64,000 nt of DNA from Micromonospora arborensis (GCF_003205615.1 NZ_PYBV01000028.1:186001-250000); one strand, 5' to 3'; positions 48,614 to 57,610 are shown, numbered from the stretch's first letter. The notes: generated by a model not told the origin, from the letters alone. Numbers and translations: made by a program.

Positions 48614-50228
48614 CGCGTCGACCCGCCCGGCCACGCGGTCGCCGCAGGTGGTCTGGGCGGTGGCCACCGGCGTCGCGGTGGTGCTCGCCGTCGCGTTCCT
48701 GCTCGCGCCGCCGATGGGCACCGACCTAGCGGCCCAGGTGGCCCGCGCCGAGTTCGCCGACCGCTACGGTGCAACGCCGATCGACCTCGGCTGGTACGGC
48801 GGCGTCAACCAGTACGGCTACAGCCTCTTCACCGCCAGTTTGGGCGCACTGATCGGGGTGCGTCCGCTGGGGGCCATCGCCGCTGTGCTCGGCGCGGCGG
48901 CGCTGGGTTGGCTGTTCACCCGGAACCGGGCGCGTCGGCCGCTGCTGGCCGGTGTCCTCGGCGCCGTGGTGCTGGTCGGCAACCTGGCGAGCGGCCGGAT
49001 CACCTTCGCCGTCGGGCTGACGTTCGGGCTGCTGGCGCTCTGCGCGGTCAGCGCCGAACGCCCCCCGCGTCCGGTCCGGCTGGCGCTCGCCGCCGGCTGC
49101 GCCGCCCTGGCGACGGCGGCGAGCCCGGTCGCCGGCCTGTTCACCGGGCTGGCCGGCGCGACGTTGCTGCTGGTCGCCCTGCGTCGCGGTGACGGGCCGG
49201 GCCGTCACCTGCCGGGTGGCTGGCGGGTGGAGCGACCACTGGCCGAGGGGGTCGTCCTGGCCGTGGCACCCGCTGTCACGTTGGCGCCGATCGCGTTGTT
49301 CTTCGGCAACGGAGGCACCCAGCCGTACTCCGCCGAGTCGATGCGGATCAACGTCGCGCTCGCCGTGCTGGTGGCGGTCGTGCTGCCGCGTCGCCGCCGG
49401 GTGCTGCGCGTCGGCGCGGTGCTCACCGTGCTGCTCCTGGTCGGGGCCTACTACGTGCCCAGCCCGATCGGTTCCAACGCGCTGCGCCTGCCGCTGCTCT
49501 TCGCGCTGCCCGTGCTGGCCGGGTACGCCCCGCTGCCCGGGCCGTGGCTGGCCGGGCTGCTCGCCGCGACCGTGTGGTGGCAGTCCCCGGTGATGACGAG
49601 CGACGTCACCAGGGCCGGCGCCGCGGAGAGCGCCGCGGAGTTCCACCAACCGCTCGTCGCGGAACTCCAGCGGCGGCAACCGGTCGGGCGGGTCGAGGTG
49701 GTGCCGCTGCGGGACCACTGGGAGTCCGCGTACCTGCCGCCGACCGTGCCACTCGCCCGCGGCTGGGAACGCCAGGTCGACACCGACCGCAACGCGCTGT
49801 TCTACGACGGCACCCTGAACGCCCAGACCTACGAGCAGTGGCTCCGCGACGAGGCGGTCACCTACGTGGCGCTCGCCCCCGACGCCCCCGCCGACCGGTG
49901 GGGCCGCGACGAGGCCGCCCTGATCCGCGCCGGGCTGCCGTACCTGCGGGAGGTCTGGAGTGATCCGACCTGGCGCATGTACGCGGTGGTCGACCCGACG
50001 CCGCTGGTCGGGGCCCCGGGCCGGTTCGTCGCCGCCGACCGCGCCTCGATCCGGCTGACCGCGACGCCCGGTGACGTGCCGGTCCGGGTGCGGTGGTCGC
50101 GCTGGCTGTCGCTGAGTGGCCCGGACGGCTGCGTGCGACCCGGCGCGGACGGGTGGACCGAGGTGCGAGTCCGCGCCGCCGGTGACTACTCGATCTCGAG
50201 CGGCCTCGTACCCGGGAAGCACTGCTGA
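48606..50228 (+). CDS. Large membrane protein, GT-C-like
   Basis: A 540-residue protein beginning 8 bp before the glnE stop. About nine to ten membrane segments (residues ~18-350) with a Pro/Gly-rich luminal loop, then a soluble ~170-residue C-terminal domain (HWESAYLPPTVPLARGWERQVDTDRNALFYDG, EQWLRDEAVTYVALA). Its layout of multi-pass N-terminus followed by a periplasmic domain is that of actinobacterial GT-C polyprenyl-phosphate-dependent glycosyltransferases, but the hallmark D-D/D-E loop is not obvious; I read R-A-E-F-A-D-R-Y in the first loop as a candidate. Co-transcription with glnE and mptB is likely. Confidence 0.75.
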   Translation: MPDASTRPATRSPQVVWAVATGVAVVLAVAFLLAPPMGTDLAAQVARAEFADRYGATPIDLGWYGGVNQYGYSLFTASLGALIGVRPLGAIAAVLGAAALGWLFTRNRARRPLLAGVLGAVVLVGNLASGRITFAVGLTFGLLALCAVSAERPPRPVRLALAAGCAALATAASPVAGLFTGLAGATLLLVALRRGDGPGRHLPGGWRVERPLAEGVVLAVAPAVTLAPIALFFGNGGTQPYSAESMRINVALAVLVAVVLPRRRRVLRVGAVLTVLLLVGAYYVPSPIGSNALRLPLLFALPVLAGYAPLPGPWLAGLLAATVWWQSPVMTSDVTRAGAAESAAEFHQPLVAELQRRQPVGRVEVVPLRDHWESAYLPPTVPLARGWERQVDTDRNALFYDGTLNAQTYEQWLRDEAVTYVALAPDAPADRWGRDEAALIRAGLPYLREVWSDPTWRMYAVVDPTPLVGAPGRFVAADRASIRLTATPGDVPVRVRWSRWLSLSGPDGCVRPGADGWTEVRVRAAGDYSISSGLVPGKHC

Positions 50229-50290
50229 CCGTTCGAAGGTACGCACCGACCCGGTGCCTGCCGTCGGCCGCCGACCAACCGGCTGGCAGC

Positions 50291-51700
50291 ATGTCGGGCG
50301 TGCCTTCCCACCTCGCGCGCTGGACCGGCCTGGCCGGATCGATGCTGCTCGCGCTGTCCGCCTTCCTCGGGGGCGCGTTTCCGAGTGGCCCCCTGCGCAG
50401 CACCCCGGTCAGCGTCTGGCAGGGCCCCAACGGCCCGCTGATCCTGGCCGCCTGGGCGGTCGGCACCGGTCTGCTGGCGTACGCCTGGTGGGCACTGCGC
50501 GACGGCGGTCCGTCGACGCGGTGGGCGCTGGTCACCGTGGGGCTCTGGCTGCTGCCGCTGCTCGTCGCACCGCCCTTCGGCAGCCGGGACGTCTACGCGT
50601 ACGCCTGCCAGGGCGCCAGCTTCGCCGGCGGCATCAGCCCGTACGAGCACGGCGTCTCCGCGCTGCCCTGTCCCTGGCTGGACACCGTCTCCGTGATCTG
50701 GCGGGACACCCCGGCACCGTACGGACCGCTCTTCGTGCTCGTCGCGGGCGCCGTGGTCAAGGTCGCCGGCTCGCTCAACGCCAGCATCGTGCTGTTCCGG
50801 GCGCTGTCGCTGCTCGGAGTCGTGTTGACCGCGTGGGCGCTGCCGGTGCTGGCGCGTCGGGCCGGAGTGCCGGCCCAGCGGGCGGTGTGGCTGGCGCTGG
50901 GCTGCCCACTGGTCGCGGCGCACCTGATCGGCGGTCCCCACAACGACGTGCTGATGCTCGCCGCGCTCGTCGGTGGGTTGGCCGTGGTGGCATCACACCC
51001 GGGTCGACGCGGAATGCTGCTGGTCGGCGGGGTGCTGCTCGGCGTCGCGCTGGCGATCAAGGTGACCGCCGTGGTGGTGGTTCCGTTCGCCGCGCTGGCG
51101 GCCACCGCGGGGCCGTACCGGATCCGAACGCTGATCCGCGACGGCGGCTGGGTGGTCGGCGGTGCCGTCGCCGCCGTGGTGGGCGTGACCGTCGCCGGTG
51201 GGCTGGACTTCGGCTGGGTCGGCGGGCTGTCCCAGGGCGGCGCCGCCATCGCCTGGACCTCCCCGCCGACCGCCGTCGGACAGACGATCGGGTACGTCGC
51301 GGTGCCGTTCGGCGGTCACATCGACGCGCTGCCGGTGACCCGCGGGATCGCCGTGGTGCTCCTGGCCGTGCTGCTCGTCTGGCTCTGGTGGCGGGCCCGC
51401 ACCCGCGACCCGCTGTACCACGCCGGTCTCGCGCTCGCCCTCACCGTCGGGCTCTCTCCCGTCGTGCACCCCTGGTACTGGACCTGGCCGTTGTTCGTGC
51501 TGGCGGCCACCGCCCGGCAGACCCGCTGGTTCACCGTGGTCGCCCTGGTCGCGTCGTTCCTGATCCTGCCCGACGGCACCGGCCTGCCCCGGTACACCAA
51601 GACGGTCGGGGCCCCGCTGATGACGCTGTTGGTGATCGTGCTGGTCATCCGGTTGGTACGGTCGGCTCGGGCGGCCCGTCAGCCGGTCGCCGCCGACTGA
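50291..51700 (+). CDS. mptB: Polyprenol-phosphate-mannose-dependent alpha-1,6-mannosyltransferase (MptB type)
   Basis: A 469-residue GT-C protein with ~12 membrane segments. The conserved extracytoplasmic loop is PPFGSRDVYAYACQGASFAGG (~93-113; D in S-R-D of the GT-C motif) and IWRDTPAPYGPLFVLV (~137-152), and ALPDG-like LPDGTGLPRYTK closes it. MptB in Corynebacterium/Mycobacterium builds the alpha-1,6-mannan core of lipomannan from polyprenyl-P-mannose. A paralogue follows directly. Start is the ATG at 50291; another Met is close. The glnE-membrane protein-mptB-mptB order suggests one operon. Confidence 0.85.
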   Translation: MSGVPSHLARWTGLAGSMLLALSAFLGGAFPSGPLRSTPVSVWQGPNGPLILAAWAVGTGLLAYAWWALRDGGPSTRWALVTVGLWLLPLLVAPPFGSRDVYAYACQGASFAGGISPYEHGVSALPCPWLDTVSVIWRDTPAPYGPLFVLVAGAVVKVAGSLNASIVLFRALSLLGVVLTAWALPVLARRAGVPAQRAVWLALGCPLVAAHLIGGPHNDVLMLAALVGGLAVVASHPGRRGMLLVGGVLLGVALAIKVTAVVVVPFAALAATAGPYRIRTLIRDGGWVVGGAVAAVVGVTVAGGLDFGWVGGLSQGGAAIAWTSPPTAVGQTIGYVAVPFGGHIDALPVTRGIAVVLLAVLLVWLWWRARTRDPLYHAGLALALTVGLSPVVHPWYWTWPLFVLAATARQTRWFTVVALVASFLILPDGTGLPRYTKTVGAPLMTLLVIVLVIRLVRSARAARQPVAAD

Positions 51701-51714
51701 GGGAAGGTGCGCCG

Positions 51715-53247
51715 GTGACCGCTCCCGGTGCGCCGCCGGCTGGTTCGCGGTCGGCTCGCTCTGCCCGGTACGCGGGACTGGTCGGCGCGAGCCTGCTCGC
51801 CGTCGCCGGGTACCTCGGTGGGGCGTTGCCCGACGCCCCGCTGGGCGCGACACCGGTGTCGATCTGGCGAGCCCCGAGCGGCCCGGCGACGCTGACCTGC
51901 TGGCTGGCCGGCACCGCGCTGCTGGTCGGGGCGTGGTGGTCGATGCGGGCGGGTGCCACGTCGACCCGGTGGGTGTACGCCACCGCCGGACTGTGGGCGC
52001 TGCCGCTGCTGGTCGCGCCGCCGCTGGGCAGCCGGGACGTCTACTCGTACGCCTGCCAGGGCTGGACGTACGCGCACGGCGTCGACCCGTACGCCGTGCC
52101 GGTGGTGGCGGCGGGCTGCCCGTGGTCGGACACGGTGGCACCGATCTGGCGGGACACCCCGGCACCGTACGGGCCGGTGTTCGTGCTGCTCGCGGCGCTC
52201 GCGGTCAGCCTCGGCGGCGGGCTCACCGGCGCGGTCGTGCTGCTGCGCGTGATCGCCGTGGCAGGGCTGCTGCTGGCCGCGTTCTGCCTCCCCGGGTTGG
52301 CACGGGCGGCCGGGGTGCCGACCCGGCGGGCGGCCTGGCTGGCGCTGGCCGGCCCACTGGTCGGAGTGCACCTGGTGGCCGGGGCGCACAACGACGCGGT
52401 GATGCTGGGCCTGCTGCTGGGTGGGCTGTTGATCGTGGTCCGCCGACCGGGTCGACCGCCGGCGTTGCTGCTCGCCGGGGTACTGCTCGGGCTGGCGGTG
52501 ACGGTGAAGGCCAGCGCCGTGGTGGTGGTGCCGTTCGCCGCGCTGGCTGCCGTGCACGGCCGCCACACCGTACGGGCGTTGCTGCGCGACGGCGGCTGGT
52601 TGGCCGGCGGGCTGCTCGCCGCACTGCTGGTCACCTCGGCGCTGTCCGGCCTCGGGTTCGGCTGGGTCGGCGGGCTGACCCACAGCGGTGACTCGGAGCA
52701 GTGGACGTCGCCACCCACCGCCGTCGGCCTGGTCGTGGACTACGCGGGCGCGCTGGCCGGCCGGGACCCGCACGCGGTGCCGGTGGCCCGGACGGTCGCC
52801 CTGCTGCTGCTCGCCGGGGTGCTGGTGGTGCTCTGGTGGCGGGCCTGGCAGACACTGCGCGGGTTGAACGACGACCGGCTGCGGGTGGCAGGGGTCGAGG
52901 CGGCACGGGTGGCCTGGACGGCGCGGCCCCGGGCGGCGGGCGTGACGCAGCCCTGGGTGGCACTGCACGGCGCGGCGTTGGCGTTGGTCGCCACGGTCGT
53001 CCTGTCCCCGGTCTTTCACCCCTGGTACGCGACCTGGCCCCTGGCGCTGCTCGCGCTGGCCGCTTCGAGGACGACGTGGTTCGTGCTGCTGGCAGCGGCG
53101 GCGGCCTTCCTCGCCCTGCCCGACGGCACCAACCTGGCCCGTCTCACGAAGGCCCCCGGCGCGGTGGCGATGACCGCCCTGCTCCTGCTCGTGCTCGCGT
53201 TCGTGCTGCGTCGCCGCACGCCTCCGGGTCCAACTCGCCGATCATGA
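51715..53247 (+). CDS. MptB-like mannosyltransferase, tandem paralogue
   Basis: A 510-residue paralogue of the preceding protein: same opening (GGALPDAPLGATPVSIWRAPSGP), same loop GSRDVYSYACQGWTYAHG (~103-120), IWRDTPAPYGPVFVLL and VKASAVVVVPFAALAAVHG. The GTG at 51715 is preceded by GGAAGG and lies 14 bp after the mptB stop. It has an extra loop of ~45 residues before the last helices (DRLRVAGVEAARVAWTARPRAAG). Two adjacent copies may act on different acceptors or extend different mannan lengths. C-terminus basic. Confidence 0.85.
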   Translation: MTAPGAPPAGSRSARSARYAGLVGASLLAVAGYLGGALPDAPLGATPVSIWRAPSGPATLTCWLAGTALLVGAWWSMRAGATSTRWVYATAGLWALPLLVAPPLGSRDVYSYACQGWTYAHGVDPYAVPVVAAGCPWSDTVAPIWRDTPAPYGPVFVLLAALAVSLGGGLTGAVVLLRVIAVAGLLLAAFCLPGLARAAGVPTRRAAWLALAGPLVGVHLVAGAHNDAVMLGLLLGGLLIVVRRPGRPPALLLAGVLLGLAVTVKASAVVVVPFAALAAVHGRHTVRALLRDGGWLAGGLLAALLVTSALSGLGFGWVGGLTHSGDSEQWTSPPTAVGLVVDYAGALAGRDPHAVPVARTVALLLLAGVLVVLWWRAWQTLRGLNDDRLRVAGVEAARVAWTARPRAAGVTQPWVALHGAALALVATVVLSPVFHPWYATWPLALLALAASRTTWFVLLAAAAAFLALPDGTNLARLTKAPGAVAMTALLLLVLAFVLRRRTPPGPTRRS

Positions 53248-53311
53248 CCCAGGTGGGCGGCAAACCGGGCGAAACGTCGAGGCAGTCCCGTGATCGTCAA
53301 GCTTGCGCGGT

Positions 53312-53389
53312 CAAGATCGTGCTCGAACATGGATGTAGTGGCATCCTGCGCGCTCGACACCACTACATCCGGGATGGAGCACGATCTTG
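53312..53389. terminator. Large two-tier palindrome (30-nt arms)
   Basis: Outer 13-bp perfect stem CAAGATCGTGCTC/GAGCACGATCTTG and inner 11-bp perfect stem GGATGTAGTGG/CCACTACATCC, separated by a six-base internal loop, with an 18-nt apical loop. It lies between convergent mptB-paralogue and membrane genes. Strong bidirectional terminator or an intergenic palindromic repeat family. Confidence 0.8.
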
Positions 53390-53413
53390 GGGTGGGGCAC
53401 CGTGGCGGGCGCG

Positions 53414-53464
53414 GCGGGGTGCCGCGCAGTGCGGGGTGCCGCGCAGTGCGGGGCGCAGCGGAGT
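53414..53464. repeat. 17-bp tandem repeat
   Basis: Three units of GCGGGGTGCCGCGCAGT (53414, 53431, 53448); the first two are identical. Lies downstream of the convergent mptB paralogue and the membrane protein gene on the other strand. Non-coding. Confidence 0.75.
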
Positions 53465-53514
53465 GCGCCGCACCGTGCTGAGCGGGGGCGGCTCCGTTGG
53501 TCAGAGGGGTGTGG

Positions 53515-54495
53515 TCAGGCCCGCGTGCCGCAGGTGGGGCAGGGTTGGCCGGGGTGCCGGGTGGTGGGGTTTCGGCGGGCGCGGACGAGGATGGCCAGGA
53601 GCAGTACGGCGGGACCGGCGAGTGCGACGGCGACAGCGCTCCCGGCCAGCTGCGTGAAGGTGACGGCGTTGTATATCCAGCCGGTGCCGCCGGCAAGGGC
53701 GGGCACGGCGAGGAAGCCGGCAGGGGTGAGCAGTGTGACGAGCGCCCAGCCGCCACGGGCGTCCCCGCCGATTGCCAGGCCGGTGGCCAGCAGGGCCCCG
53801 ACGACCAGCAGCAGTCCGCCGGCGGTGGGCAGGAAAGCCGACGTGGGACCGCAGTAGCAGTCAATGTGGTCCAACCCCAGCAGGAACTCTGCCGCCGCCA
53901 GCGCCAACAGCACGGACAGCAGCGGCGCGAGGCGGATCGCCCGCGATGGCCGGTCGGGCAGGGCGAGCCCCAGCAGGCCCAGGACCACCTGCGGCAGCAG
54001 CACGAACAGCGGCGGTCGAGGTGCGTCGAGCGCCACGGCCATCGGCGGCAGCGCCAGCGTGAGCAGGAGCGCGAGGGTGATTGCCCACCGGGCGACCCGG
54101 ATCGGCGCGACGGCGATCACCGCCGCCGTCAGCAGCCATGCCGCCCACGCGACGACACCGAGCGAGACGAACGGGCCGAGGTGGGGGACGCCCCACTCCA
54201 CGGGCGGTGGATGCAGCTCGGCCACGCTCCAGACGCCGGCGAGGACGCTCGCGGTGACCAGGGCCAGGAGCGCCGCGAGGCGTACCCCGGGAATCAGGTC
54301 GGTGACACCCGCGGCCCGCAGCCGCTGGCGGAGGCCGCCGCGCAGCAGGTCCGCGGCGTCCGCCGGCGAGGGCCAGCGCCGGTCCGGGTCAGCGAGATCG
54401 AGGTACGTCCCGACGATCTCGGCGCCGCGGGCACGGCGGTAGTCGGCGGGGTACGCGTGCAGCAGTCGCAGGTAGCGGCGTTCCAGGTCGTTCAT
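53515..54495 (-). CDS. Membrane protein of a PadR-paired module
   Basis: A 326-residue protein: N-terminal cytoplasmic domain MNDLERRYLRLLHAYPADYRRARGAEIVGTYLDLADPDRRWPSPADAADLL (~1-52), then eight to nine membrane segments (~75-300) and a short C-terminal C-x2-C tail (GQPCPTCGTRA). Its ATG overlaps the upstream PadR stop (ATGA). The N-terminal P-A-D-Y/W-P-A-D motif links it to the 29211-30176 protein and suggests two paralogous modules. Function unknown; regulation by the adjacent PadR is likely. Confidence 0.8.
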   Translation of the reverse strand: MNDLERRYLRLLHAYPADYRRARGAEIVGTYLDLADPDRRWPSPADAADLLRGGLRQRLRAAGVTDLIPGVRLAALLALVTASVLAGVWSVAELHPPPVEWGVPHLGPFVSLGVVAWAAWLLTAAVIAVAPIRVARWAITLALLLTLALPPMAVALDAPRPPLFVLLPQVVLGLLGLALPDRPSRAIRLAPLLSVLLALAAAEFLLGLDHIDCYCGPTSAFLPTAGGLLLVVGALLATGLAIGGDARGGWALVTLLTPAGFLAVPALAGGTGWIYNAVTFTQLAGSAVAVALAGPAVLLLAILVRARRNPTTRHPGQPCPTCGTRA

Positions 54496-54857
54496 GCCAG
54501 CCCTCCGGCCGTGCGCGGGGTGATCGGGCGAGCGGCGCGGGTGCGCGCGGACAGGCGGCTGGTGGCGGCTTCGACGTTGCGTCGCAGCCGCTCGGTCTCG
54601 GCGCTCAGGGTGGCCTCGCCGCCGGGGGAGAGGCGGTAGTAGCGGCGCAGCCGGCCGTCCACCACCTCCTCGCCGTCGACCTCGACGAGGCCGGCGTCGA
54701 CCAGCCGGTCGAGCGCCCCGTAGAGCGTCCCGGGGCGCAGCGACACTCGGTTGCCGGAGAGGGCGGCGACCTCGCCGATCAGCCCGTAGCCGTGCATCGG
54801 CCCGGTGGCGAGCGCGGTGAGGATCAGGAAGGTGGGTTCGCGCAGCGGTGTGTCCAC
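54492..54857 (-). CDS. PadR family regulator
   Basis: A 121-residue PadR-type winged helix: LREPTFLILTALATGPMHGYGLIGEVAALSGNRVSLRPGTLYGALDRLVDAGLVEVDGEEVVDGRLRRYYRLSPGGEATLSAETERL. The P-G-T-L-Y-G-A-L recognition helix is standard. It lies directly upstream of and overlaps the membrane protein gene, and a small ATAC-n4-GTAT palindrome 17 bp before its start is a likely operator. Expression of the membrane protein is expected to respond to a signal relieved by an unknown ligand. Confidence 0.92.
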   Translation of the reverse strand: MDTPLREPTFLILTALATGPMHGYGLIGEVAALSGNRVSLRPGTLYGALDRLVDAGLVEVDGEEVVDGRLRRYYRLSPGGEATLSAETERLRRNVEAATSRLSARTRAARPITPRTAGGLA

Positions 54858-54873
54858 CGCAGCAATATATCGG

Positions 54874-54885
54874 ATACGAAGGTAT
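54874..54885. promoter_or_regulatory. Candidate PadR operator
   Basis: ATAC-GAAG-GTAT in an AT-rich patch (54861-54886) that is unusual for this window. It lies 17 bp upstream of the PadR start; ATAC/GTAT half-sites are typical of PadR family operators. Confidence 0.55.
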
Positions 54886-54963
54886 GTCGGGGGGCGTTAT
54901 AAAGCGGGCCGGGCCGGCTCCGCGAATCGCGGAGCCCGCCCGGCCGGTGGATCGAGTGACTGT

Positions 54964-55074
54964 TCAGCAGTCGTAATACATGGCGAACTCACCGCGCATG
55001 GTGGCTGACCTGGGGGAGTGGCTTCGATAAAACCGCTGAGCAGGCCGTGGGTCTTATATCAACTTCCATCGTTG
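54964..55074. repeat. 111-bp dispersed repeat, copy 1
   Basis: Matches 58235-58345 in 99 of 111 positions in the same orientation with no gaps. Right edge abuts, exactly, the truncated reductase reading frame (next feature). It contains the shared ends TCAGCAGTCG... and ...CAACTTCCATCGTTG. No conserved ORF: on the plus strand copy 1 encodes a 16-codon mini-ORF that is interrupted after three codons in copy 2. It looks like the end of a mobile element or a structured RNA. Confidence 0.8.
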
Positions 55075-55156
55075 GCACACTCCAGCCGAGGTCGTCGCCG
55101 GGCGCGGCGATGTAGCCGTCCAGGCTCAGGTTCATGCCGAAGGTCAGTTTTCGCAT
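55075..55156 (-). pseudogene. Truncated RibD_C/DHFR-family gene
   Basis: From ATG 55156 the minus strand reads MRKLTFGMNLSLDGYIAAPG, then D-D-L-G-W-S-V-P, the N-terminal 28 residues of the DHFR/RibD_C family reductase. The reading frame then runs straight into the 111-bp repeat at 55074 and loses all homology. The remaining ~150 residues are absent. The insertion or deletion edge is within a base or two of the repeat boundary. Confidence 0.75.
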
Positions 55157-55220
55157 GGTGTCAGCCTCCCGTGAGTCGGTACTCGGCGTACAGACCAGCA
55201 CGGCGCGGAAGAATCATCGG

Positions 55221-56099
55221 TCAGGCCACACCGACGGCCGGTTCACCACCACGCCAAGACCCCGTAGGGTCGGAGGCGGCGAGGTCGAGGAGCGTCATCT
55301 TGTCGTGGTCCGGGCTGCCGGGCGGCGCCATGTAGATGACGAGGCGCTGGCCTTGTGCGCGGTTGAGGGACAGCCCTTCGTGCGAGAGCGTCATCGTGCC
55401 GACCTCCGGGTGTCGGAGCGTCTTCTCGCCGTCGCCGATCGTGTGCACCTCGTACCGCTCCCAGAGCCGATTGAAGTCGGGGCTCTTGACGATTAGCTCA
55501 CCTACGAGTGCGGCGAGATCCGGGGCATCCGGATCGGTGCCGGCGATCGCCCGCAACTGGGCGACGCACCCCTTGGCCTTCTGTTCCCAGTCCGCCCACA
55601 GCTCGCGGGCAGCTGGGTGCAGGAAGGTGTACCGGACGGTGTTCCGCTGCCGCTCCGGCCAGTCGGCGATGCCGTGGAGCAGCCGCAGCCCGCCGGGATT
55701 GGCCGCCAGCAGGTCGTTGGTGCGGCTTACGACGTACGCCGGGTTGGGCCGGAGCGTCTCCAGAAGCTGCGTGACGGTCGGACGGACCCGCCGTGACGGC
55801 AGGGGACGGGGCTCGGGCGCACGACGCGCCGCCCGCGCCGCCAGCTCGTGCAGGAAGCCGCTCTCCTCCTGGTTGAGGCGGAGCGCGTCGGCCAGCGCCT
55901 CGACCACGGAGGGGCTCGGACGGGTCTCCTTGCCGCGTTCCAGACGTATGTAGTAGTCGATGCTCACACCGGCCAGCGCCGCCACCTCCTCCCGGCGCAG
56001 ACCCGGCGTACGACGCGTGCCGGTTCCGGCGGGCATTCCGACGTCTGCCGGGCGTACGTCGCCACGGCGCGCCCGCAGGAACTTCCCGAACTCAGTCAT
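55221..56099 (-). CDS. XRE regulator with MmyB-like ligand-binding domain
   Basis: A 292-residue regulator. The start at ATG 56099 gives MTEFGKFLRARRGDVRPADVGMP, then the HTH TPGLRREEVAALAGVSIDYYIRLERGKETRPSPSVVEALADALRL (residues ~33-78). The MmyB-like domain follows: FLHELAARAARRAPEPRP, VTQLLETLRPNPAYVVSRTNDLLAANPGGLRLLHGIADWPERQRNTVRYTFLHPAARELW, GELIVKSPDFNRLWERYEVHTIGDGEKTLRHPEVGTMTLSHEGLSLN. Divergent from the MFS gene (126 bp apart), the standard XRE/MFS export layout. Confidence 0.92.
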   Translation of the reverse strand: MTEFGKFLRARRGDVRPADVGMPAGTGTRRTPGLRREEVAALAGVSIDYYIRLERGKETRPSPSVVEALADALRLNQEESGFLHELAARAARRAPEPRPLPSRRVRPTVTQLLETLRPNPAYVVSRTNDLLAANPGGLRLLHGIADWPERQRNTVRYTFLHPAARELWADWEQKAKGCVAQLRAIAGTDPDAPDLAALVGELIVKSPDFNRLWERYEVHTIGDGEKTLRHPEVGTMTLSHEGLSLNRAQGQRLVIYMAPPGSPDHDKMTLLDLAASDPTGSWRGGEPAVGVA

Positions 56100-56224
56100 A
56101 TCGTCATTCTGCCAGCGTGTGATCAGGGGGCCAGCCCGGAGCCTGGCCCTGTCACACCCACCTGTGGCGCACCCCGGAAGATCACGGTCTGCCTCGCCCT
56201 CGCGAGCCTCACCAGTCTGGACGG

Positions 56225-57610
56225 ATGACCACTCTTGAACCAGCCCGCCCGTCACAGGATGCCCGGAAACGCACGGCCGCACCGAAGCTGATTTTGGCGA
56301 CCACGTTCATGGGCATCTTTCTGCTCAACCTCAACACCATGGCGATGAACGTGGCGCTGCCCGGGATCGGGCGAACCTTCGGCGGCAGCACGGCGGGACT
56401 GCAATGGATCGTGGACGCCTACACGCTGATGTTCGCCGCACTCCTGCTTTCCGCGGGCACGCTCTCCGACCGCATCGGGGCGAGCCGCGCGTTCGGCGCC
56501 GGCGTCGCGGTCTTCACGGTCGCCTCGGCGGCCTGCGGACTGGCGCCGGGGCTGGGCGAGCTGATCGCCGCCCGCCTGATCCAGGGGAGCGCGGCGGCGA
56601 TCATGCTGCCCTCCTCGCTGGCCCTCGTCCGGCAGGCCTTCCCGGACGCGGCCGAACGGGCACGGGCCATCGCGCTCTGGACCGTTGGCGGAGCCGTCGC
56701 GGTTGCCGCCGGCCCGGTGGCCGGCGGGGTGCTGGCCAGCACTCTGAGCTGGCGGGCGATCTTCGTCGTCAACCTGCCCGTCGGCATCGCCACCCTCGCG
56801 GTGTTGACCCGCGCGGAGCGCTCGCCGCGCCGTGCCACGCCGCTTGATCCGTACGGCCAGCTCACGGCGATCGTCGCGCTCGCGGCGCTCACCTTCGCGG
56901 TGATCGACGGAGGGGAGAACGGCTTCGGCGAGCCCTTGGTGCTGGGCTGCCTGGGGCTCGCCGCAGTGGCGACGGCCGCGTTCATCATGATCGAGGCACG
57001 TACCGCCGCGCCGTTGGTCCCGCTCGACCTCTTCCGTTCGCGCACGGTGACGGTTTCGGTCGCGATCGGCTTCGTCGTCAATGCCGCGTTCTACGGGCTG
57101 GTGTTCGTGCTGAGCCTGTTCTTTCAGGACGTTCTGAACCTGTCCGTCATGGCCGCAGGGCTGATGTTCCTACCGATGATGGCCGTGATCGCCGGAGCCA
57201 ACCTGGCCTCGGCCAGGGCCGCGGCACGCTTCGGGCCGCGGATGCCGATCGCCACGGGACAAGCGATCTTCGCGCTGGCGATGTTCGGCCTGCTCTGGAT
57301 CGACGAGGGCACCAGCAGACCAGTGATCGCGGCGATGCTCATCCCGGTCGGCCTCGGCCTAGGTTTCTTCGTACCTTCCCTGACCGCCATCCTGCTGAAC
57401 GACATCGCCGCAGATCGGGCCGGAATGGCCGCCGGGATCCTGAACTCCTTCCGGCAGACGGGCGGCGCGCTCGCCGTGGCCGTCTTCGGAGCCTTGGTCG
57501 CGGACCGGGGTGAGTTCATTGTGGGTCTGCGGGTCGGCTTGTGCGTCGCGGCTGTGATGCTGATAGCCACCACGGCCGCGGCCCTCATGCTGCCGCGCGG
57601 CCTTAGCTGA
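56225..57610 (+). CDS. DHA2 family MFS drug exporter
   Basis: A 461-residue, 14-segment MFS protein. Early motif LNLNTMAMNVALPGIGRTFGGSTAGLQWIVDAYTLMFAALLLSAGTLSDRIGASRAFGAGV (motif D1/A, residues ~34-95) and motif C in VAVAAGPVAGGVLASTLSWRAIFVVNLPVGIATL (~155-190), both typical of DHA2 exporters of dyes, antiseptics and polyketides. A cytosolic N-terminal ~20-residue tail precedes the first helix. It is controlled presumably by the divergent XRE gene. Confidence 0.93.
   Translation: MTTLEPARPSQDARKRTAAPKLILATTFMGIFLLNLNTMAMNVALPGIGRTFGGSTAGLQWIVDAYTLMFAALLLSAGTLSDRIGASRAFGAGVAVFTVASAACGLAPGLGELIAARLIQGSAAAIMLPSSLALVRQAFPDAAERARAIALWTVGGAVAVAAGPVAGGVLASTLSWRAIFVVNLPVGIATLAVLTRAERSPRRATPLDPYGQLTAIVALAALTFAVIDGGENGFGEPLVLGCLGLAAVATAAFIMIEARTAAPLVPLDLFRSRTVTVSVAIGFVVNAAFYGLVFVLSLFFQDVLNLSVMAAGLMFLPMMAVIAGANLASARAAARFGPRMPIATGQAIFALAMFGLLWIDEGTSRPVIAAMLIPVGLGLGFFVPSLTAILLNDIAADRAGMAAGILNSFRQTGGALAVAVFGALVADRGEFIVGLRVGLCVAAVMLIATTAAALMLPRGLS

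Noticed and set aside
45416..48721. An 1101-codon open frame on the minus strand
   Set aside because: Antisense shadow of glnE and the amidotransferase; glnE has both nucleotidyltransferase motifs.
54964..55020. 16-codon mini-ORF in repeat copy 1 (MANSPRMVADLGEWLR)
   Set aside because: In copy 2 it stops after three codons, so the repeat is not kept for this peptide.
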